From the NCBI GenBank assembly GCA_050084515.1, contig CM114273.1, positions 39,928,001 through 39,992,000 on the forward strand: a stretch of DNA of 64,000 bases. The letters are read 5' to 3'. This stretch comes from Blasia pusilla (lineage: Eukaryota > Marchantiophyta > Marchantiopsida > Blasiales). The notes beneath the pieces were generated by a model. It was not told the origin of the DNA. It was given only the letters and a program-made list of their open reading frames with translations, and did not search any database. The translations under genes were made by a program, and so were the position numbers. Shown in pieces: positions 12,537 through 25,489 of the stretch (within the stretch, counting starts at the first letter, position 1; each line of letters starts with the position of its first letter).

Positions 12537-15500
12537 TGCGAACTCTTCCTCCTCTAGCTTCGAGTCACCTCCTTTATTTTTATTACATTTGTCTTCTTTT
12601 GAGTTGTTATTACCTTTCTTTCTGAAGTTTCTTTTATAATAAAGTGGATATAATAAAAATTTGTGGATATTCTTTTCTTCTTAGCCATAAACAACAGGTT
12701 AGAATCGGTGCGAAACTCATCACTATCCGTAATTTACGCCTGTGAACTTCTGTGGATTAGCATCTCCGCATACAGTCCATCGTCACCTCAAAATGTGCTC
12801 GAAATGCTTGAAAACCGGTGGCCCCATCCCACGGCTCCGCTGAAGATAACGACCGTATTTTGTGAATACATTTCAACGGCATCTCCGAAGATTGAAACGC
12901 AAGAACCGATGCAGGCGAAATAAAATAAACCGATGGAGTGTGCACAACGCATATGATAACCTGCGTGGCACCAAATGAATGTCGTAGATCGAGCTTTACA
13001 ACAGCAGCTCGGAGAGCATGGTACTCGTAGCGTTCAAATCTCCACGGAAAGAGTATCGTCCTGTAACCTTCCTGCCTCTCGGACGATTCAAAAACAAAAG
13101 CACCGTCAAATTGCCGCCGTCAGGCACGACGAAACGATCCGAGCAATGAGTGGGAGGGTGGGGGGGATTCTAGTGTCGGCAGACAAAGGCTACCAGCAAC
13201 TAGAATGAGAAAAGAAAACACTATTGTCTTTGCAAGATCTTGCAAAGTTTAACCATGAAACTGTGGCATCAGCAGAGTTTGCATCCCCAAGTTGACACAT
13301 CATGCAAACTTCATAGTGTCATTTGAAAAGTTTGTAGACCAGTGATGAGGAGAGTCGGGATAAGGAAAAGATCCATTGTCTTCCTCAAGCGGCGGAAAGA
13401 AAGCAATGTCCGGGGAGAACCAGGGTTACGTGTTGAGCTGGCCGGAAGAATCTGAGAATTTCCGATTCAGGTCGTCACTTACGGGCCAAAAACTGAAGGT
13501 TCAGGGAGGGTGTCCTTTGTATTCGTACCTGTTTAGCCGGTTAGAATGAAGAAAACTTCGAAAATTGCCACTCGGGTTTGTAGACACCGGAAATTTACCC
13601 GTTGTCACGAAAATTTACCCGTTGAAAGAAAGAAGGGGAATTTCTCCACTCGAAAGCGGACACGAGAATTCCCTAGAGAATCATAACTGTTCCATAGAAT
13701 TCCAACTACGTATATCATCCCAAGGAGCTAAACTTCATATGTTCCATCTTGACTTAAGAGAATTTCACATGAAAGGAGTGTAGCATTTCCACTAATGACT
13801 CTTTTTTCACGGCAGTAACATCTGGGGTTAAGAAATAAGGACCCCATTTGGTGACATAGTCCGAATTAGTGCTTCTTAGGACCCTGTCCCAGGACCCCGG
13901 CCGGGAAAGTTAGTTGATCTAACTCATGAAATTGTTGGGACATGAATAGAATTCGCAACGTCAATACGCAGGGCGCGAGGTTTGCGACCGTATTACCACC
14001 TATTTCCAACCGACGAGAAAGAGATAAGCCTACGATCGCAGCGACCCCCACTGTGACCATGCAAGGAGCCGGCTGCATGGGACCGGGTCATTCGAGCAAA
14101 AATTGCGACCAATGTAGAGAGGGGAGAGATTTCGACCAATTTGCTAAAGGAGCAAGATGGTACCATGAGGTAGGGTCCCATGCAATAAACGTACGGGTAT
14201 CACAATCAAGTTAAAACTACCCTATGCTTCCATGAATCTAGATCCATTTCAAGGTTTGTAAAATCAAATACTATTATCAAAACATATATATTCTAATTTG
14301 CGGAGTGGTTCTGACATGGCAACACTAGAGCATGATACGTGTCATTATAAACCCGGCACGTATTTCAAGAGGGGCGTATATGCACGTGGTGCGTTGTATT
14401 GACATTTCAGTACGGGGGTGTATACATTTCGGGATGGGGGCGGGGAGGGGATATGCACTAACTAGTCCACTTTATTACAATAACAAACCTCAAAACATGA
14501 CAAAGAAAGGTAATAACATTTCAAAAGAGGAGTTAAAAAATGTATAATGGAATGCGAACAGAAAATGGAAACTAGTCAAACTAGTATTGTTTAGAATGTT
14601 CAATTATTAAAAAAATATACACCTTTGAATACATATTTTTCACCAGTTTACATGGTTATTATTTAATTCAAGGAGGTCCTAAGAAAGCTTTCACAACCTT
14701 ACTAAGCTAGGCCGATACATCAATATTGGCCTCTCCACCCTTATCTTTGCACCTAATCTCACTTTTAGCTACATTATTGGAATGCCACGCACTCTTTAGT
14801 TTGCTATGAGCCAGGAGGCTTCCAGGCGTCACTGTGTTCATGGAACTTCTCATCACGATCATTCTAATGGCGGGCCGAGTTCCCAGTGGAAATAGAAAAT
14901 TAATAATTAGAATGACATACTGGAATCCCTTGTGGACGACTTGATTTGAAAGAGGTATTGTAAGCGCGAGAGGACGTCTTATTCTACTTGATGCATCACA
15001 AGTTCTTGGAGCTTTGTGGATCTTCTCCTAGAAAATATAAGGAGGATTTCTTCATGCGCAGATCATGGTCAATGTGAAATCACGTTGCTTTGATGTGCAT
15101 CTTTTGATGGTTTGATCGTGCATACGTTTATTTGGGTTTGTTTAATATTTAGAGTTAGAGGAATCCCCGATACATATGTATGGGGTACGGTGCACTAATT
15201 TGAAATTGGGGGAGCCACTGCTGACGTCCAGTCTGAGAGGTGGAAAGAAAGCATCTCAAATGGCTAGCGCTAGATAACCTGTCCTTACGAGAATGGACTG
15301 CCGTCAACGCACGATAGCCAGGGTCATCCTCAGACGTGTGCTTAAAGTGGTCTTTTCTCGAAGCCGGTTTCCGCTGGCCGAAGTCTCTCTTGCTCAAACC
15401 CTAAACTTCTAGACTTTTCCCTTTGCGAATTGTTTGTAACTGTGTCTCAGAAGTTATCCAACACGCCCTTTCACGTCCTCTCCCATGGTTTCTTTCAACC

Positions 15501-16184
15501 GGGAATTTTAACTCTCTTTGTCCAAAACACGCCTTGCAACTGGCTCCTCTGTTCGAGTACTCTAGGATAGCAGTGAAGCCAGCGAAAACAATACACGAAC
15601 CTTTCGGTGTGATTTCCTACGAGTGTGCGGCAGGGAGGGCTTTCAGGCTTTTCATTTCACCGGTGCATAACCACTGCGGAGATAATAATCAAGCTCTGGA
15701 TTCGAAAACGTTTTCTTCTCTACACCCAATTTTTTTCTTTATTCATGCTGCTCAAATGTTTTCTTACTACCTTGAAAACATTTTCATGGTGTGCCCTTTA
15801 TCAGGAAAAAGTTCTTACAAATCTAGAGGTTATAAAATTAGTTTATTTTCGTAGACTCAGTTTCCTTTTTATATCATTGTCTTGTGTTAATAAAGCTGGA
15901 ATCAATTTTTTTCATGGACCCATAATTAAAAAGGTGGGGTTGTACATGCTAAGGGGTGAGAGAGGGAGCTGCCAGCTTTTCTAAAGGAGAACATACACTA
16001 GAGACCGGGGAGGAGACGGCATTCCTTTCCCGTAACTACATGGTCGGGTGCAATTGGACGGCGTCGAGGTTCTTTCGTGACTTTGCCGAGTGCTATGAAA
16101 ATTTTTCTACCATTTATAGACATCGGGGCATGATTTTTCGCATATTGTTTTCCTACCTTCTAGTTCATATAAATTTTCTCTTCT
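12537..16184. other. Intergenic, no gene recognised
   Basis: After the CEP104 stop there is an AT-rich stretch with an AATAAAG-like signal near 12638, likely the 3' UTR end. The rest holds only short frames on both strands with no recognisable motif (for example 13942-14214 and 15423-15854 on the plus strand). No splice-linked gene could be assembled. Confidence 0.4.
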
Positions 16185-17450
16185 AGTGATATTTTCTCAT
16201 CTAGAGATGACAACTTGAAAAAGGAGAGCCGCTCACGTACGTGGTCATAGCGCTAGCAATCCAAAAGGAGGAATGAACTAATATGTAAAACACATTGTTG
16301 ATAACAAGAGCCTTAGGGTATAGAGAAATATAGAAGAAAAGTATTTGAACAATTCTTTATCTCGATAAGATTGAAAAATGGAAGAAAGAAGAAAAATAAG
16401 GTAAGATGTTAGTAGACTTCTTTAAGCAATCTATTAATCTTCTCACTATTTTTTAGGAAGAAAAGGCTTCAATTAAATTCTTTTTATAGATTTTTGAGCA
16501 TTTTTAGAAAGAAAAACTGAAAAATGATATAAGATTAATTTGATAAGAATATCAATTGCAACTATTTTGGACATTGAAGCAATAAATTATACATATAATG
16601 TAAAAATTTTGAATTATCCATCCAAAGTATATAATTGAATTCGAAAAATCTTATAACTTAGACAACGAGTGATTTGTTTGGCTAAAAGAGACATATATGA
16701 AGAGGAGATAAGATCTCAAAATAGAGAGGCACTATCCAATAATATATATCGATATTATTATGGGAGAGTGCCTTCTTGATTTGCAAAGACATCTGTGCTT
16801 GTGCTTGAAAATATTTCACATGTTACGCGCAGCAAGAAAAAAATTAAATTTATGTATAACATCATTAATATCTTTCCTTCACGACTATATACTAGCTCTT
16901 CAAAAAAAAATTATATTATTATGGGAGAGTGCTTTCTTGATTTACAAACACTTCTCTGCTTGACACGTGGTAGTTGGGCAACAAGAAAATGTTTCACATG
17001 GTATGGACAATAAGACAAAATTTTTAATTATGTGCAACATTATTAATCTCTTCCCTTCATGGACTATACACTAATTCTTCAAACACTTTTTTTTTCTCGT
17101 ACATCGCACGGATATCTTACTAATATATATCATTTATAATTGTTAATCCCTAATTTTAATCATATTCAAAATATATTTACTAATTTGAGACATGTGGAAG
17201 AACTTCTCTCAAAAATACTTTTATCACCTAGACAAAATTGATAAGAAAGTGAAATTATTAATTAATTAATTAATTATTAGTTACTAACTAGTAATCATGA
17301 AAAAAAAACTTCAAAAACTAGGATATTTTTTTCCTCTCCTCCAGAAGTATAAATGCATTTTAAATAAAAACTCTAAACGAAAATCTGTAGTGTTTTTAAA
17401 ATGATTTTCGTTTTTTTAAGTGAGTGAGCACTGGGCATGTCCAAAAAGAA
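16185..17450. repeat. AT-rich block with a duplicated 165-bp unit
   Basis: Very AT-rich. The segment starting TTATTATGGGAGAGTGCCTTCTTG near 16754 recurs near 16914 (TATTATGGGAGAGTGCTTTCTTG), and each copy continues through a GCAACAAGAAAA-like phrase and an ATTAATCTCTTCCCTTCA-like phrase. This gives two diverged tandem units of about 165 bases. A related segment lies at 57260-57420. It could be a non-autonomous transposon remnant; no terminal repeats were found. Confidence 0.55.
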
Positions 17451-17825
17451 ATTCTGGACATGTTTGCTTCGGCGGGAGGGATTCTCGCCCCTTCCTACAA
17501 GAGCATTCCGCTGGTCTTATATTGAATCAAGAACATGTTAAGAACCCTACGGCAATCTCTCTCTAACTTGAACCCTCTGGAAAGACGAGTACAAGTAAAT
17601 AGATCATCCATTGCGCTCGCGGATCGCTCGAGAAAGAAATGAAAGATAGACAGACAGACGAAGGCGGAGAGTCGAAGAAAGCGAATCGCGAAAAAGACTA
17701 CAAAATCAGAGTACAGAGTGCGTGGAATGTCGGCCGCAGCAATCTGACGTGCGACATCCTCTTTTCGAAAAGACGATTCTCCTCACGGTGAAGACGGATG
17801 AGCGGAGAATTCGACTTGTAATCAC

Positions 17826-17828
<3 letters not shown>

Positions 17829-17858
<30 letters not shown>
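17829..17858. repeat. (GA)n microsatellite
   Basis: Fifteen GA units, about 20 bases upstream of the likely start codon of the TH1-domain gene, so probably in its 5' UTR. Confidence 0.9.
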
Positions 17859-17863
<5 letters not shown>

Positions 17864-17877
17864 TTTTGACGAGAAAG

Positions 17878-19603
17878 ATGATGGATGGGAGAGCATCGCG
17901 GCCATTCAGAAATGCACGATTTGATGAGACTGTGAAACCACAGCAGGAGGAGGTGGAGACGGAGTCGTCTGATTTCCTGAAGCCACAATCAACTTTTTCG
18001 TCGGACGAGCAGGAGCCCTTCATGGGGATGAAAGTGCGGCGACGCTCCTCCATGTACCGTTTATACAAGGGCGACTATATTGACGTGGCATCAAACGAAC
18101 AGATCCTCAAACTCCTCAACAAGCAAGGTTGTCTCTGTCTCTTATCTCTTTGTGAATTCTCTGTGATTTCGTTGTATCGTCGTCTCTTAGGGCCACCACA
18201 AGCGATTCTATCCTTCTCCTTACGTCCAATCACAAGCTCTACCTTAGGAATAGTAGCGTTACTTCTCCGATTGCGATCGGCGGAACAGGATGCAGAAACT
18301 TTCAAGTGGCAGAATTGAACATTTTATATTGTGCTGAAGATTGCTCTGGTTTAGACCTACAGAAAACTCTTGAGTATTTTCCAAAACTGGAGCATTCTTT
18401 ATATTTTCCTGCTTCATCCTGATGTACGATGATGATTGGAAGATGTACATCGCCGAGCGCTTCGTTAGTGGTCGCTGCTGTAGCGAGTATAATCACCCTG
18501 TCACTTTCATTCTAGCGTGGAAAAGTTCGTAGGATTTTTTAGTTACAATCCACTCGCTCTTCCTGAGGACTGTCACAGAGAATGTTCGAAAGTCTAAACC
18601 CAGAGACGTACTGCTACAACATGTAAATCTTCTTTGTTGGCTGATCCAATCCAATTTAACCGCAGTACAGATGCCTCTGTCATTCAATCAATATCACTGA
18701 GGATGCAATTAGGTTGCGATAATTCCTAACCTTTGTCAAGTCTCCTTCACTTACCCGTTGAGGCAGGATCGTATGGACTCAGCCTTAGAATTCTACTAAC
18801 AAATGTTAGGTTGTATGGCAGGGGATCGACAAGTTCTTTACGCAGAGAACGTAATGAAGGTAACGAGGAAGGCAAAAGTTGTGAGACGAATACTATTGAT
18901 TACAGATGTGGCTCTATACACTTTAGATACGGAGTTCTATAGCTTAAAAAGGCGTGTACCTCTACAGTCGATCAGTAAAGTTTGCCTCAGTCAAGAGAGC
19001 GATAACTTCTTCGCCATCATCGTGCCGTCCGAGTATGATACGTTGTTCGCTAGTGCTCGGAAGACTGAAATCGTAACAGTTCTGGTTGATGCAACAAAGA
19101 ACCTGCTATCATCGGGTGCTGAACCATTGGAGGTTTACTTTTCAAATCAGTATGTTTTGACAACCCTCGCCTGACTTGTACTTTGACACTATCTTAGAAA
19201 CTGCAGCGGAAAGTGTGAGTGCCTTGGTTGCAAGTTTCCATTAGTACTTGGGATAGCTTCAATCTTCGTGACGCCAATGAGAATCCTTTGATGCAGATTT
19301 GAGTATTATCTGGATTCAGAGCATATACGAGAAGTGATCACCGAGAGTAGTGAGGGTAAGCTGTGCTGGATCTCTTATTATTGAAGTTGTGGTGATCTCC
19401 GTACCCTGCAGAAAATTTAGCCTTCTGTTGTGATAGCAGCTTGTCAAGTCAATACATCTCTCAATGGCGAGGTGTGTGGTCAACGCGTGTTGTATTCCGT
19501 ACATAAAGTTAAGTAAGTCAAGCTTGATTGTTCCGCAAAGATTTACTGGGTGGGCAATGGATTTCTGGCAGGTGGCACGAAGACCAAGTTTGTAGACAAG
19601 TGA
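17878..19603 (+). CDS. Free-standing myosin-I tail (TH1) domain protein
   Basis: Four exons, 17878-18127, 18810-19149, 19297-19355 and 19572-19603 (stop TGA), join in phase 1, 2, 1 and give about 226 residues (225 if the adjacent second ATG at 17881 is used). After about 60 acidic, low-complexity residues the sequence matches the myosin class I TH1 domain: RRRSSMYRLYKGDYI, then KVVRRILLITDVALYTLD, then SISKVCLSQESDNFFAI and KTEIVTVLVDATK. In class I myosins TH1 is the basic, membrane phospholipid-binding tail. Here there is no motor, IQ motif or SH3 domain, and the protein ends shortly after the domain with a lysine-rich tail (TKTKFVDK). The gene converges with the BIN4 homologue; their stops are about 310 bases apart. 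The membrane-binding role is inferred from the domain only. Confidence 0.85.
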
Positions 19604-19913
19604 CCAATATCCAAGTCGGAGATAGCAATTAGGGCAAAACCGATCCCTGCCCTACGTTCTAACAGAAAATGTGTTCATCAGCTGACATTATGATTTGGAA
19701 GATGACAGGGTAGGTGAGTTCTCCTTTTTTACATGTGACCATATCCATTTGCACGAAGACCAAAATTGAACAGTAATTTTTTTTCAATGTAAAATGTTAT
19801 GAACAAATGCGATTATCTTTATAAAATCGTGGTACATTTTGCATCCTCATTCAGCTTGAATGGGTTCATTTGTTGGATTGTGTATCTTCACTCGCTACTT
19901 TTTACAATGATTT

Positions 19914-22900
19914 CTATGTTGCTCTAATTTTCTTGCCAGCTGGAGGCTTCGACTTTAGAGTCTTTTTACCTGAGGGCTTGGCCTTTGCCCTTGGTTTCTT
20001 CGCAGAGGTTCCCTGAAGTCAACATTTTGAGACTGTCAGCTTCATAACACCTTGCCGAGCTGTAGACGTGAATTTTTTATTTTCTAACAATCCAAACTTC
20101 AATTAATCACAGACCTCATTACTGGTTATCATGGACTAGCAGTCGCTCCAGGCGTTTAGCAGTCCGGACCCTCCACATCTACGTCATCACTTTACCTTTC
20201 CACTATAAGTCATCTCTTCACTAGATGTCAGAATAAGTAGTTAATTAATATTCCTTCTTCAGATCTTCACATGCACATTAGTATGCGTTGGAACATAAAC
20301 TCCCTGTAAGACCTTTGATTACCTTAACAGTCACTTTTGCTCGGCTTCCTTTACTTGCTCCTTTACTTGCTTTGTTGGCCATCACCTTCTTTCCCTGTGA
20401 TGAAACAAATAACTTCATCCATTAGAATACCTGCGGAAGAACCATGAGGCAAAGTTTCTCTATCCATCTAGTGAGTTCACAAAAGGCTTAGGAAGGTATT
20501 TAATTTGGAAGTCGTCTAAAGTTACTCTTCACTAACATCCTACTCATAACACCTAGTTCTACACTAATTGTGCCCAACTGTTTTGCCTACTTTTATGATG
20601 AATCAGGAACTTACACTAATGGAGAGTAAGGGCAGATACCTGTGCTTTAGTTGGAGTTTTCTTCTTGGATTTTTCATCATAGTCTTCTTCGTCACCATCA
20701 GTAGCTGCAGGTGCGGGAATAGGAGCAGGAACTCCATCTCCCTCGTTATCCAGATCAAAGGTGAAACCGTCCAGTGTACCTGTGTGATAAGTGGCAAAAA
20801 GTTAACCATCTTGTCTCTCTTTCATTCAGCTAAAATTAGGGATCATCGCCCTCCATTACACCTTAGACTCATCTTCTCTTTGTTTGAGAGAAAATTGCTT
20901 AAATTATACTCACCTCAAGAAGTTAACTCAGAAAGTTTGACGGGATTGAAAACATCAATTCCAGATTGTTCTAGTCAATTGAGTTAACAAGCAGGAGGCT
21001 AGTCATTTATACCTTCAACAATAGTCTCATCTTCAACTTGGCTCAAGTCTGGTCGAAGCTGCATGAAGTCACTCATGATTGCTTCCACCTGACAACCATA
21101 CAATTGTAAGTATCATTTTATTTGGTTCATTGTGACCAGTGCAAAGTAGTTATGTTAGCATAGAGATCTCTTTGAAGTGGGCAGAATTTAATTCTCCCGG
21201 AAACAACAAAGAATGGATGCAAAAAATGATCAGCTCAATTCAACACTATTAAGAGTATCTAAACGCTTTGGATGGGATGTATACAGAAACTATTGATGGA
21301 GACGGCTTGCTTTCCCTTTCATGAAATGTAAAAGTAGATAAGGCCAACTACAATGAAAAGTACCCAGAAGTGAACTCCTGTCTGACAAGCCTAAAAACCA
21401 ACCACACTTTCACACCATTAGAGCTTTCTCCCACCTTTGCCTCGGTTTGGCTAACATTCACCTGCAGGAAAGAACATGGGCACACTGATCAGTCTCTGCT
21501 AAATGAGACTTTTATTTGACTTCTGAAAAGCATCTGTGTCCACATGGATTAATTTTGAACCAACAGCATCCATACTCATGATCTCCAAACATGAAATGAT
21601 GAAGAGTTGGGTGTTTTATCAACTATGCAGTATCCCTATTGTCGCTTCTACAAACTACTTTCCAGGTTTCTACAACATCTCACTTGTTTTCTCTGTAAAG
21701 GAGAAAACAAGTGCTCTACTTTCAAGACTATTGCAACAAATCCCGGTGTTGAACGAACTCTACAAAAGACTTATCTGAAGATCAAGAACTTAGTCAAACC
21801 AAATACTTACCACAAAAAATGTGTTCGAAGGGACAATAGTTGTCTTGTATATAACACCTGTAACACAGGAGAAGTCAAATGAAAGGACCCATGGAAAGAA
21901 CACTTGTACTACATAGCCTCCCAATATTAACCACCCTATTTATCTGAAAATTCCATAAAACTCCTCCCACACCTTATGAAGCATCACCATTTCTATGACC
22001 TAGAAGTTTGGTTTCCTACATACTGCATAACACCACAAACTTCTCGGATTTGCCTGGAAGGATCACCTTTCAAGTCCAGACGTAGTTCATCATCGCCTTC
22101 CTCGCTTTGTGAAGCGACAGAGAACCGACCTACAGCCCCCATATCCCCACTTAAGTCCAATGCATCCCCCTCACATTCCAGAAGCACCTGCTCCAACCAA
22201 GTGCCAGGGTTAATCTCCAACACTCAGATCATACCAACCCTGAATTCAATTCAGTAGAACGTCATTGCAGTGCCCAAGCAGTCCCTTCCACCTTCACTCC
22301 CCCATCTATGACACAAGGACGTTGTCTGTTTCAGAAATAAGCATAGAAGGTCAAAATATTTGAAGAGGCTTATGTGCATTTTCAGAATGCCAAAAACTTC
22401 AAATTCTTCCATCATTATTTTGTAGACCGTCAATACCTCTGCATATAATGCCACAGTTTGAAAGTTATGATTTCTACATCACAATTTGAACCGATGTTCA
22501 TTATCAGAGTAGTTTGCAGCCTCACCTTTGTTCTGTGAACTTTCTCTGCAAATATCATGGGAAGAGTTGAGGATGCCTGCATTCACGGATTCCAGAGTGA
22601 ACACCTAAGCCAGGGAGGATAACTTGTTCCTGCTGTACTTGCAGTCAATAATAACCCGTGAGACTTTATGTGTGCAAACCCACGTATTCATTGTAAACTC
22701 TCAAAGTAGTAAAAGAAAGGTAAACATCTGGAAGACTGGACTCTCCAGCTGACGAAGACAGATCCTTAACAAGCCAACCGATGCGCAAGGAACGCATAAA
22801 GAAACAAAGAGCTCAAAATTTTTACTCGTGGTTTTGCTTTCCGTTCAGAAGGGTCCCCGGTTTCTTCTTCCGGGACCATCTCCTCCATCAAGAATGAATC

Positions 22901-24081
22901 TTCGTCTTCATCTAAGAGCGCTTTCAAAGCCGCTGCACCTGGTAGTTCCTTGGTAGGGTCTCCAAATGTGTCTGACTTTTTAAGGGTCAAAAACGAAGAC
23001 GTTGTTGGAGAGTCATGAGTCAATTGTTTGGAACTTTTCGTGATGCTTGAAAGCCTGGATAGAGGCAACGTTTCTTCGTCTTCATCTGGAGCCGCTTCCA
23101 CCGTTTCGAGTTCAACATCTCTCCTCGGTCTTTTCACGGTTGACTTCTCTTCATCTTCTGAGAAGGAAACCCTCTTGTTCTTCCGACCGGAATTTGACAT
23201 CCTACCGCCACCTTTCGCATTAGGTGACACCCCAGTCTTTCTGCTTTTATTGGCTGGCTTGTACGCTTCATCTTCTTCTTCTTCTTCTTCTTCTTCTTCT
23301 TCTTCATTCTCAGATACGTCCAGCAATCTCTTCCTCACCCCTGGGCGTCTTGAAGAGAAAAATTTTCCTTCATCGCCGTCCTCATCAGATTGTGGAGCCG
23401 CCTTCCCCTTCCCTCGAAGGGACTTTCCTTTCTCCCTCGACACGCTCCCAATTTGGACTTCTGTCTCAGCCTCTTCATCATCGTCCTCTTCAACTAGTCT
23501 AACGCCCATTTCCTTTTTCACAGGTAGCTTTCCTTCCCCTTTCGGAGTACTCCCTTTAGAGCCACCAACTCCTTTTATTCCCACCTTTGCAGCCCTAACT
23601 CCACTGAGGACGGATATGAGCGGACTGTCCTCTTCAATTTCATCATCTCTGTTCTTCTTGTCAGAATCCCTAGGTGAGTTTTTCTCATACAAACTCCGTG
23701 ATGGAGAGGATGAGGGAGACGATAGTAACACAACATCCTCCGTGGGACTCTGCAAATCGCAGCCATAAAAGGAATGCCTCCATTCAATTTCAAGGGGGAA
23801 TACTACGCCATGCCGTATAGAAGATATTGTATGTACACACGCATTTCCTTGACCCCGCATATCCACATCCAGTTTACCACAGCAAATCTAACCCAAGACT
23901 TGCTAAATTTGAACGAAACCTCATCGGCATAATCTTTGCACTCTTCAGTTTCAGACCCACACACAAAGGGAAGACAAACAAAGCACCAACGGATACGCAA
24001 GACAAGAAAGAGAGGAGAAAAAAAATTTTCTGTCTGCACCTTGAAGTCGCGCAACCAGTCGGGAGAAGTTTCCCTCTCCAT
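19914..24081 (-). CDS. BIN4: BIN4/MIDGET homologue, topoisomerase VI complex subunit
   Basis: BIN4 (MIDGET) is a DNA-binding partner of plant topoisomerase VI, needed for endoreduplication, and acts in the nucleus. Ten exons read on the minus strand: 24081-24040, 23749-22826, 22576-22526, 22187-22067, 21857-21811, 21461-21435, 21088-21013, 20779-20640, 20394-20323, 20012-19914. Phases close throughout and give 532 residues. The start METSPDW-like motif (MERETSPDWLRDF) is the family's N-terminus. A large acidic and basic low-complexity exon follows, with 11 consecutive Glu codons. The conserved core is split over five small exons: LPMIFAEKVHRTK, LLECEGDALDLSGDMGAVGR, VIYKTTIVPSNTFFV, NVSQTEAK, VEAIMSDFMQLRP and TLDGFTFDLD. 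The C-terminus is a lysine-rich tail. Splice sites are all GT-AG. The N-terminal half is longer than I recall for angiosperm BIN4. Confidence 0.93.
23272..23306 (-). repeat. Trinucleotide (GAA/GAG) coding repeat in BIN4
   Basis: A pure (CTT)n-like run on the plus strand encodes consecutive glutamates in BIN4 exon 2 on the minus strand. It is in frame and a likely length-polymorphic site. Confidence 0.85.
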
Positions 24082-24636
24082 CGAAAAGTCTGTCGAAGGT
24101 CGGCAGTGGCATGCTACGAGGCGGGAATCGCGACAAACGCAACAATCACAGCCTGTCAGTCGGGAAAAACCTGAAAACTGGCAGCCGATTCTCCATGCGA
24201 GGTCAATGAGCTGGAAAATGAAAAGAAGCGAACGCGAAGACCAAGGCCACCTTCCTATGGCATCTTCTTTCTCGATGCAAGCCAGCCTACGTCCGGCTTC
24301 AAGCATGAAAACCCGAAACATGTCCCTGGTGCCGGAACTGCAACATTGCGCATAAAGGAAACACCATGCACATCCTCACCTACTATCAAATTCCAATTTG
24401 CGCAGTGAATTGGTGCAAGAACGAGAACTACGCACAATTTCGAGCCACATCACAGCAACCACCGCACAGTCAGGCAACCTTCGCCAGCCGCCGCTCGCAG
24501 AAATTTCTTCCCTCGACATTCCCGATCGAGCTCTCGAAAACCCGCTGCGATCGCCACAGGCAGATCATTTGGAACCATGAAACTGTCAATTCTGCGTGCA
24601 AGAAAGAGCAAACGCGTCCTCCTTGCCCACCCCCTC

Positions 24637-24667
<31 letters not shown>

Positions 24668-25070
24668 CCTCCTCTCTTCCCCTCTAAACCGCCAGATTGT
24701 TTTTTCAAAATTTCGATCCCACGTGAAACCGCCCGCAAACATGTTCTGTCTATGTGGAATCCGCCACATTTGGGGACTAAGTTAGAAGCACTTTTACTTT
24801 AGGAATCTCCGCATAACACATAGAGAAGTAGAAAGCCCTAACAAGAATGCTTTTTATAAGCAGCGGTGGATGAATGAAGAGTTCATTGGGAATATAATAT
24901 CAGCGCGTGAATGTGTTGGAAAATTTGGCTGTGAAGTAATTGTGCTATTAAAGAAACCTGAATTCGCTTACGGCTGTAAGAGTATAAGTTAGATAATTAT
25001 TTGGTGAAGTCGAATAGAAATAAAGCGATGTTTGGAAGGTGTTTTTAGTTATTTCGTGATTTATGTGTTG
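24082..25070. other. Upstream region of BIN4 homologue, with (CT)n tract
   Basis: This is the promoter side of the BIN4 homologue. It holds a (CT)n microsatellite at 24645-24666 (GA on the gene strand) and no recognisable gene. Open frames across it are antisense or low-complexity. Confidence 0.4.
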
Positions 25071-25373
25071 TTGGTCGGAGGTAAGAAAACATGCTTCGAT
25101 AGTGAACACAATAGGTGTGTAGTAAGCGCAAATACAACAATAGATTGGTCGGAGGTAAGAAAACATGCTTCGATAGTGAACACAATAGGTGTGTAGTAAG
25201 CGCAAATACAACAATAGATTGGTCGGAGGTAAGAAAACATGCTTCGATAGTGAACACAATAGGTGTGTAGTAAGCGCAAATACAACAATAGATTGGTCGG
25301 AGGCTGAGTTAAAAAGACATATTCCTGGTAGTGAATGGAACAGATGTGTAGTAACCATAGATACTACGATAGA
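25071..25373. repeat. 74-bp tandem repeat, three full copies plus a diverged one
   Basis: The phrase TTGGTCGGAGGTAAGAAAAC begins units at 25071, 25145 and 25219, exactly 74 bases apart and nearly identical. A fourth start at 25293 (TTGGTCGGAGGCTGAG) opens a diverged unit that runs to about 25373, where ATAGATTGG recurs. The period is not a multiple of three, so the frames across it are not protein repeats. Confidence 0.92.
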
Positions 25374-25489
25374 TTGGAAGAAGATGGGAAAAATGCATTC
25401 GATGCCCAACAGCAGGGGCCGTAATAAGCAGAGAGTGAAGATTTTGCATGTTGGAAGTCGGGACAAAAATATGACAGACTGATGAGATT

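Noticed and set aside
15423-15984. Two overlapping plus-strand frames of 143 and 119 codons
   Set aside because: Biased toward Phe/Ser/Leu from T-rich DNA, with no conserved motif.
23028-23768. A 246-codon plus-strand frame rich in Ser and Leu
   Set aside because: It is antisense to the acidic BIN4 exon, whose splice phases and conserved core are clear on the other strand.
25071-25373. CRISPR-like array
   Set aside because: The units are contiguous 74-bp tandem copies without unique spacers, in a eukaryotic genome.
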